A program made the translations under genes and the position numbers. Under the pieces are notes generated by a model, which searched no databases, was not told the origin of the DNA, and worked only from the letters and a program-made list of their open reading frames with translations. Of a DNA stretch of 64,000 nucleotides, positions 58,235 to 64,000 are shown piece by piece. Positions within the stretch are counted from its first letter, which is position 1. Each line of letters opens with the position of its first letter. This stretch comes from Aptenodytes patagonicus (lineage: Eukaryota; Chordata; Aves; Sphenisciformes; Spheniscidae): contig NC_134951.1 of NCBI RefSeq assembly GCF_965638725.1, forward strand, positions 75,209,068-75,273,067. Reading direction: 5' to 3'.

Positions 58235-58433
58235 GTGCTGTCTATCTTGTTTGACTGTCCAAGGATGTCACATTCATCACGGGTCCCAATAAAAACAGAG
58301 GCAAATGAGGCATGCATCTTTTCGTATGTCATCTTTTGTACCTCAGTAACTTCGAGTCAACGAGAATATTGCCGTGGTATACAAATAGTTCTTCAAGTTG
58401 CTCGGTCTTGATTACTTTATGTAAAATAGCTCT

Positions 58434-58439
58434 AATAAA
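58434..58439 (+). terminator. LRP11: Canonical polyadenylation signal AATAAA, likely LRP11 3' end
   Basis: AATAAA is followed by a T-rich stretch (CTATTTTATTCTTATATTTC), as expected around a cleavage site 10-30 bases downstream. It is the first canonical hexamer with this setting in a 1.3-kb 3' UTR. The GTAAAATAGC context upstream is AT-rich. Confidence 0.6.
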
Positions 58440-58460
58440 CCTATTTTATTCTTATATTTC

Positions 58461-61400
58461 TTGCACTGCCTTTATTTTCAGCTACCAGCTATATTTTGTG
58501 CTACAAGACCATAGCATAGGAGCAGACAGAAGTACATTTCTCCTCTCTGTGAAACAGCCTTAAAAGAAGCTGGAACATGTATGGTGGGGGGAGTTGTTGA
58601 GGTATTTTGTTGTAGGAAGACTCGGAAGAATAGGGCATCTAACCTCCAGGACCTGTCTCTCGAGCAGTACTTGAGCTGAGCAGGACAGCAGTCGCAGAGC
58701 TGGCTCTGCCAACCGCTCAGGGAATCCGGTTGCCAGTGCTCCTGGCTCAGAGCCCTCCCGCCACGTTAGGCAAAGTCTGGTTGTTCGTACTTCAGCGTTA
58801 CATTTGGTCCAGGAGACCTTCTGCTGATGCTGCCCGTTTCTAACTTGGGAGAACGGCCTCTGTTCCATCTCAGCCTACAGCAGGCACGGCAAATAGCACG
58901 AGACCCAAAAGACCGCGTTTTAAATACAGCCTTCTAGGAAAGACGCACTGCCCATCTCGTTGGGGTATTATTTCCCATCATTAAAATTTGTTTGGGGTTT
59001 TAATTAAGTATCTAATTCTCCTTCACCATCTTACCATAGCAGCAAGAAAAGTAGTCTTTTCTCACTGTGCCCATAGTGCTCCTATTACCGAAACCCATTA
59101 CTCCGGCACGCAGCCAGCAGGAGAACAAAAGGTTTGTTTTTGTTCTTCCGGCCAGGACGATGGTGAGATCCCGCACGGAGCACAAGCCAGTCAGTACAGC
59201 CGTGGTGCGAGAAGCTGCTCAGCTTTCCAGTCACTTTACCCAACCCCAGGTTTTGTTGCTGGGCTGCTGTGAGCGGAATCAACCTTCGTGGATCTCGTGT
59301 ATGACAGCCAAGAAGAAACACCTCCAAGCAGAGCTGGAGCGAGAGCAGCAGACAGCAAGCGTAGCACAGGAGTCTAGCTATCGCTATGTTATAGTTGCCA
59401 CAGTCTTCCCAGGGACTCTTCTTTCTAGGAGGGGAGATGGTGACAGTTGCTGCTGTGCAGACCACCAGCCTGAGGCCTGTTACTTCTCAGGTAATTGCAA
59501 GCTCCACAGCCGGACTGAAATAAAAAAAAGTTTGCACCTTGCCATTAAGCCTGGGCCCCGTCAGCTAAATGAAGAGCAAGACAAAGTTAGCAAGGTAACA
59601 GACTGGCTTGGCAGCTCCTGCAATTAATACACACTGGTCTCAAGAACATGTGTTTTCATTTAATAGCTTTCATGCTATTTGACTTTAAATAAGTGATACC
59701 GAACTACTGAGCCAGAGCACATCTGAGCACTAGCAGAAAAAGCTGTGGCAAGACACCCTTGTCGACATGCTGGGGGTGCTGCCCCCTTCTCCCCAGGCTG
59801 CTCCCAGCCGTTGCCTCCTCCTGACACCACTTCTGTAGCCCCTTCCCAGCCGCTCCCAAGGTTGGGGCTCTCTCTCCGATCGCAAAAGAGCACTCGGAGC
59901 AGGCACTGCTTCTACCCCATCTTCATGGTTGCATTGCTAACTGCTTTCATGGCTTCTCATGCAAACTTCAGGAGCTAGGGAGTTTTATACAGTTTATACT
60001 GCAGCAGAAGTCAGATATTCTGTGTGAAAATCATCACTGTTTGAGGTCTGTCATCTCTTTTTCCTGTCCTAAACACCAACATGTGCCTATCCACACATCT
60101 GGGAATACGCTCAGTCCACCTGTTTTTACTACCAGCATGCTTTAGACAGATAAGCAGAGAATATTGATTGCTCTGATAGCATATACCTGTGGATATTACT
60201 CCTCTGTGTATTAGGAGAGGTCATTACAATTTGTTTTGTCAGTGTATTTTAGTGTTGATCAAGATATGTGTTTTGGTTAGATCACTTTTTATATTTTCAA
60301 TTATTTTGCCCTTCAGACCAACTTACATACACTTTAGAGTACAAATTATTTCAAAGTAACAAGCAATACTTACCTGAGTTTTATCCATAATTAGAAGTCA
60401 GGTTTTTTCCGTAATGTGGGTTGCTTGCTGCCCACTTTTGCAGGGGATCCCAGCCTGAACATCCCCTCTGTAGTCTTTCCATAGCACTGCAGGATTATAG
60501 CAGGGGCAGTTCCAAAAGCACATTTGCAAAACAAAAAGGCTGAAAATGCTCCGTTTGCTTTTTAAATCCTAGATAAAGGATAAGAGTTTCAATCCCAAAC
60601 TCCACAGAGCAAGTCAGAGGCACGAACCAATAGCAACACAAACATGCCACCCCAAAACAAAGAGAGAGCCTTTCTAGTAAGCCCCAACAGAATTGAGAGT
60701 CATGCATCACCGAGGTCTACGCTTGCTACTTTCATGAGCATCAGGAATCGGGATTTTTCGGTTTCTAATGGCAAAAGCTAAAAGAGTAAAAGCAAAGGGA
60801 AAAGCTAGAAAAGATTCAGAGAGAGCTGATGGACGTAGAGACCAGACAGAGGCAATAAACACGTAGTAATTAGGACGAAAGAAAAGAGCCCATGAAACAG
60901 TCGGCTTGACCCGAGTAAGAAAAGGGAAACATGCTGTAAACAGGGAATGTTTAGAGGGAAAAAAAAAACATGTAGAAGTAACTTTGCTATGTATTTTTCA
61001 ACTAATAGTTACTCAAAACAAGTCAGAAAGTGAGAATGTAAGGCTACAAATACATTTGTACTACAACAGAAACACATGCTGAACATTGCACTCTGCCCTG
61101 GAGCTCTGAAACACAAATGAAGAGAAGTCTAGAAGGACTGAACCAGCACGAGAAGCCAGTTCAGAAACAAGTTTTTAAAGATACCTGCTAGAATTTTTTA
61201 ATTTTTGCATTTGTGAGGCTCCTGGCTGACAGTTATAAACTACTCATAAATCAATGAAAAGTGTATTTTGAGCAGGCTGAGAAAAAACAGACAAAGCAGA
61301 AGGGTTCAGTGCTGTGAAGGATTGAGAGTCACAGCTTGCAAGGATGTCATCAGCTGCTCGGCCAACAGAAATGTTTAATCCTGTTTTAAAGAGGGCAGAG

Positions 61401-64000
61401 CAACAAATTTTAACATAGTTCTTCACAACTACCAGATCCTAATGCACAAAAGAGATGCATTTAAGATATCTACATTCAAAACAAATGACTGAACAACATA
61501 GATACAGGGGGAGCAAGAAGCTTGAATGGGTGCAGGACTGGAAAGGACTTGAAAGCAGGCAGCACAATGGAAATTTGGGACCATGGGGAAAGCATCCCTG
61601 AAGGCTAATTCCGTGCACAGGAGAAGACTTTCCTGAGGTTGCGTCTATAGCCAGAGGAGACAAGCTTCTCCAGAGCTCTGATCAGAGCATTAGTCTAAGC
61701 AGATGCTCTGAATCACCCATTTCCCTAACCAGAGGCCTTTGAGAGTGTCCTCCTAGCTCATAAGGCACCTGAAACAAGTGTTACTGGTTAACCTCAGATG
61801 CCCTTTCTCCATTATAGCAAAAAAAGGATTTGGCAGAACATGGTAAACAAGATACTTAATCTGTTCATAATAAAGACACATGCCTAAACATGGCTGAAAA
61901 TAGGACTTCGGCTTCTCAGTAGCTTCAGGGAATGTTTTCAAGAATACGTAGCAGGTCAGTTCCTCAGAAGCTTATGATGAAAATGGCTGGACCACAAAGA
62001 AACATGAAAAGATCGAAGTGAGATCTCAGAGGAAGTCCATCAACAATCTTTATGAAAGTAATCTGTTGTTGCTAAAACAGAGTTTTGTTAAAAAGGCACG
62101 GGATTAAGTCTTTCCAGTTTTCAAGTTTGGTGTGATGGGACACAAAGGGACTTCTTTCCATTTCTCCTTCCTGAAGCTTTCAGGCAATTTTCAACAGGCA
62201 GCTGGAGCTCCTCCATACATATTTCAGCAATAACTATGTCCATTCAATTCGTAATTTCAAGAAATATTATTTTAGTTCCTGAGCACATTCTGCTGAGCAT
62301 CCCATTAACACCCTGCCAAGAGCGCGAGAGAACAGTAACAGCCTTTCATAGGAAAACTCAGAATGCATCAGCTGCGTTACAAATTTGTGCTGCCTATAAA
62401 ACTACCACCTGGAACAAAAAGCAGCCCTGTATGTCAAGGATGAAATGTGGGAGGCAAACAGGACACGTATAGGAAAGTTTATAGCATCTCTGCCTGCATA
62501 AGGCCAAGTTTTAGGCCAAGCTGATTTCCTCAGACCTGGCTGAGGCATGGAAACCCACCCCTTGCCACTGGGTGCTCTGAGCACACAAGCGCGTATCGAT
62601 TATAGTAAAGGCAAAAGGGTTTATGATACCTTCAGAGTGTCCGTGCACTTCCTGCAACCGGTCTTCAACCTTTCACAGTTATAAGCAGATGGACAAAAAC
62701 TCAAATGGAGCCAACGAAGGCAAACGGTATGAGCCCACAAAACCAACCTGAACCCCGTGCTTGAATCCGTCTATTGTATACCACAGCGTTTAAACTCTAA
62801 TTTACACTTCCTGATGTGTAAAGTCTGGACATCCCGAAATGCAAAAGACCAGTTTCAGACCTCATCATCTCCTGCATCCCCCTGCACACCTGCTGCCTTG
62901 TGGGGAGCACTTCCCCTCTGTGTTTTTTTGTTTGGTGGTTGCTTTGTTCTGCACAATGTGCTTGCACGACCTCATCATGCCTTTTTGTTGAGTCAGGACC
63001 ACTGCTCATTCACTTCAGCAGAATACCTCTTCCACGTCATTTGGAACAAAGGACAAGGGTTCCACAAAGGTAATTAGTATTATTCATCTTTCTAACTGCA
63101 TCATAATGTATTCCACCTCAAAAATCAGCTAAATGGAACCAGAGATACAAATCACGAGCTGGGTTTGCATTACTCTTCCTTTGCATCATGTCAAAAGCAA
63201 GAAGGAATTGCCATCATACCCTCTTTCTGCGAACTGCATTTAAATCAAATGCAGCACATCCTAGGGCACATTAACAAGTAAAAGGAAGAAAACACTGCTG
63301 TTGTAAGAATGGGTTAACACCGTTCTTTCTGGCAGGAACAGTATTAGTTCAGAGTTTTCCTCTGAGCATTTTAGTTTACCTCTTTGCGCTGATGGTTAAT
63401 TCCACAGTCCCTCCACACTCGAAAACCCTGGAGCTTGTCACCCTGTCACAAAAACACTGCACACGCAGAGAGAACTGCTGCCCGCTGGACGCTCCAGAGC
63501 CTACCACGTAGAGCCTCCCTGCTCCAGGCATTACTGCCCATTTCAAACTTGCCGACTACAAAACATTTCAGGAATCATCCAGGTGGCCTTGATCAGCAGT
63601 GCTGGTGCACACCCTCTGCGCGCTCGTCTCCCTCAAAAAAAAAAAAAAAAAATCATGTAATGGTCTCTACGCCCTCAAGTTAGCTGGCTAGTTTGAATGG
63701 AAATAGTAAATAAACAGGTAATTCCTGCTATGCAAACAGAAAGCATCCATACAGCACACCAAACTGCTCTTCTCCGCAGAGCGCCCACAGCTGTTTGTGG
63801 GTTTTCAAGATACAGGTATGGGCTCTTGGTTCCTCTGCTCAGACTCTGGAGGTCTTCTACTGCCTGATCCCTGGAAACAACCGGACGAGTGACCGTCACT
63901 GGTTCAGCCAATCTGTTCTCCCAAGTCGTTCTGGCTTAGAGGTGATCATAACAATCCCATGAAACATCACTGCACCTCTTATAAAAAGATAAGCTTGAAT
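58461..64000. other. Intergenic DNA 3' of LRP11, no gene recognised
   Basis: Short frames are present on both strands, the longest at 59067-59627 (+), but none is a recognisable protein and none has convincing splice context. In mammals the convergent neighbour of LRP11 is PCMT1. No PCMT1 exon was recognised on the minus strand here, so if synteny holds that gene lies beyond 64000, or only its 3' UTR enters the window. Confidence 0.5.
63635..63652. repeat. Homopolymer A18
   Basis: Eighteen consecutive A residues. No recognisable retrocopied gene sequence lies immediately upstream. Confidence 0.85.

Larger units (their letters stand above)
57169..58460 (+). other. LRP11: LRP11 3' untranslated region
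   Basis: About 1.3 kb follows the stop codon. It includes a locally GC-rich stretch (about 57360-57640) that gives a spurious 133-codon open frame, an ATTAAA at 57703-57708 that could serve as an early polyadenylation signal, and a TA/CA microsatellite. The end is inferred from the AATAAA at 58434. Confidence 0.65.

Noticed and set aside
58461..64000. Search for the convergent mammalian neighbour PCMT1 on the minus strand
   Set aside because: No reading frame with a methyltransferase motif or a recognisable C-terminal exon was found. Calling the gene would rest only on expected synteny.
1..64000. CRISPR arrays, rRNA, tRNA genes
   Set aside because: No regularly spaced direct repeats with unique spacers, rRNA sequence or tRNA cloverleaf was noticed. 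None is expected in this vertebrate region apart from scattered tRNA genes, which a covariance-model scan could exclude.

Overview
The window is vertebrate nuclear DNA, almost certainly from a bird. The evidence is several CR1 LINE copies with the avian 3' tail (ATTCTATG-type repeats), an avian ERVL-type solo LTR with a 5-bp target duplication, low repeat content, and a compact multi-exon gene with consensus GT-AG introns. No bacterial, organellar or viral genes are present.

One protein-coding gene can be resolved completely. It is LRP11 (low-density lipoprotein receptor-related protein 11), on the + strand, with seven coding exons between 35256 and 57168. The joined CDS is 1428 nt (475 residues). 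It encodes a signal peptide, a MANSC domain (exon 1), a PKD domain (exons 2 and 3), one LDL-receptor class A repeat (exon 4), an extracellular stalk (exons 5 and 6), and a transmembrane helix with a short cytoplasmic tail (exon 7). A CpG island with a GGGGCC-rich, G-quadruplex-prone tract covers the promoter and first exon. The 3' UTR probably ends just after the AATAAA at 58434.

Layout: 1-34849 is intergenic DNA 5' of LRP11. It holds young and old CR1 copies, a G-rich minisatellite, a pair of adjacent hairpins and one orphan exon-like ORF at 30484-30624. 34850-36300 is the CpG island. Intron 1 carries a long antisense CR1 with a recognisable but frameshifted reverse transcriptase. Intron 2 carries a CR1 tail and the sense-oriented solo LTR. 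58461-64000 is intergenic DNA with no recognisable exon.

The most interesting observation is in LRP11 intron 5. At 51393-51546 there is a decayed exon for a Kunitz/BPTI protease-inhibitor domain. It has an intact splice acceptor in the correct phase (phase 1), five of the six Kunitz cysteines at exact spacing, and a Lys at the P1 position. It is broken by a deletion equivalent to 4 nt and by a Cys38-to-Arg change. This suggests that an ancestral LRP11 had a MANSC-PKD-LDLa-Kunitz architecture like that of SPINT1 (HAI-1), and that this lineage lost the inhibitor domain.
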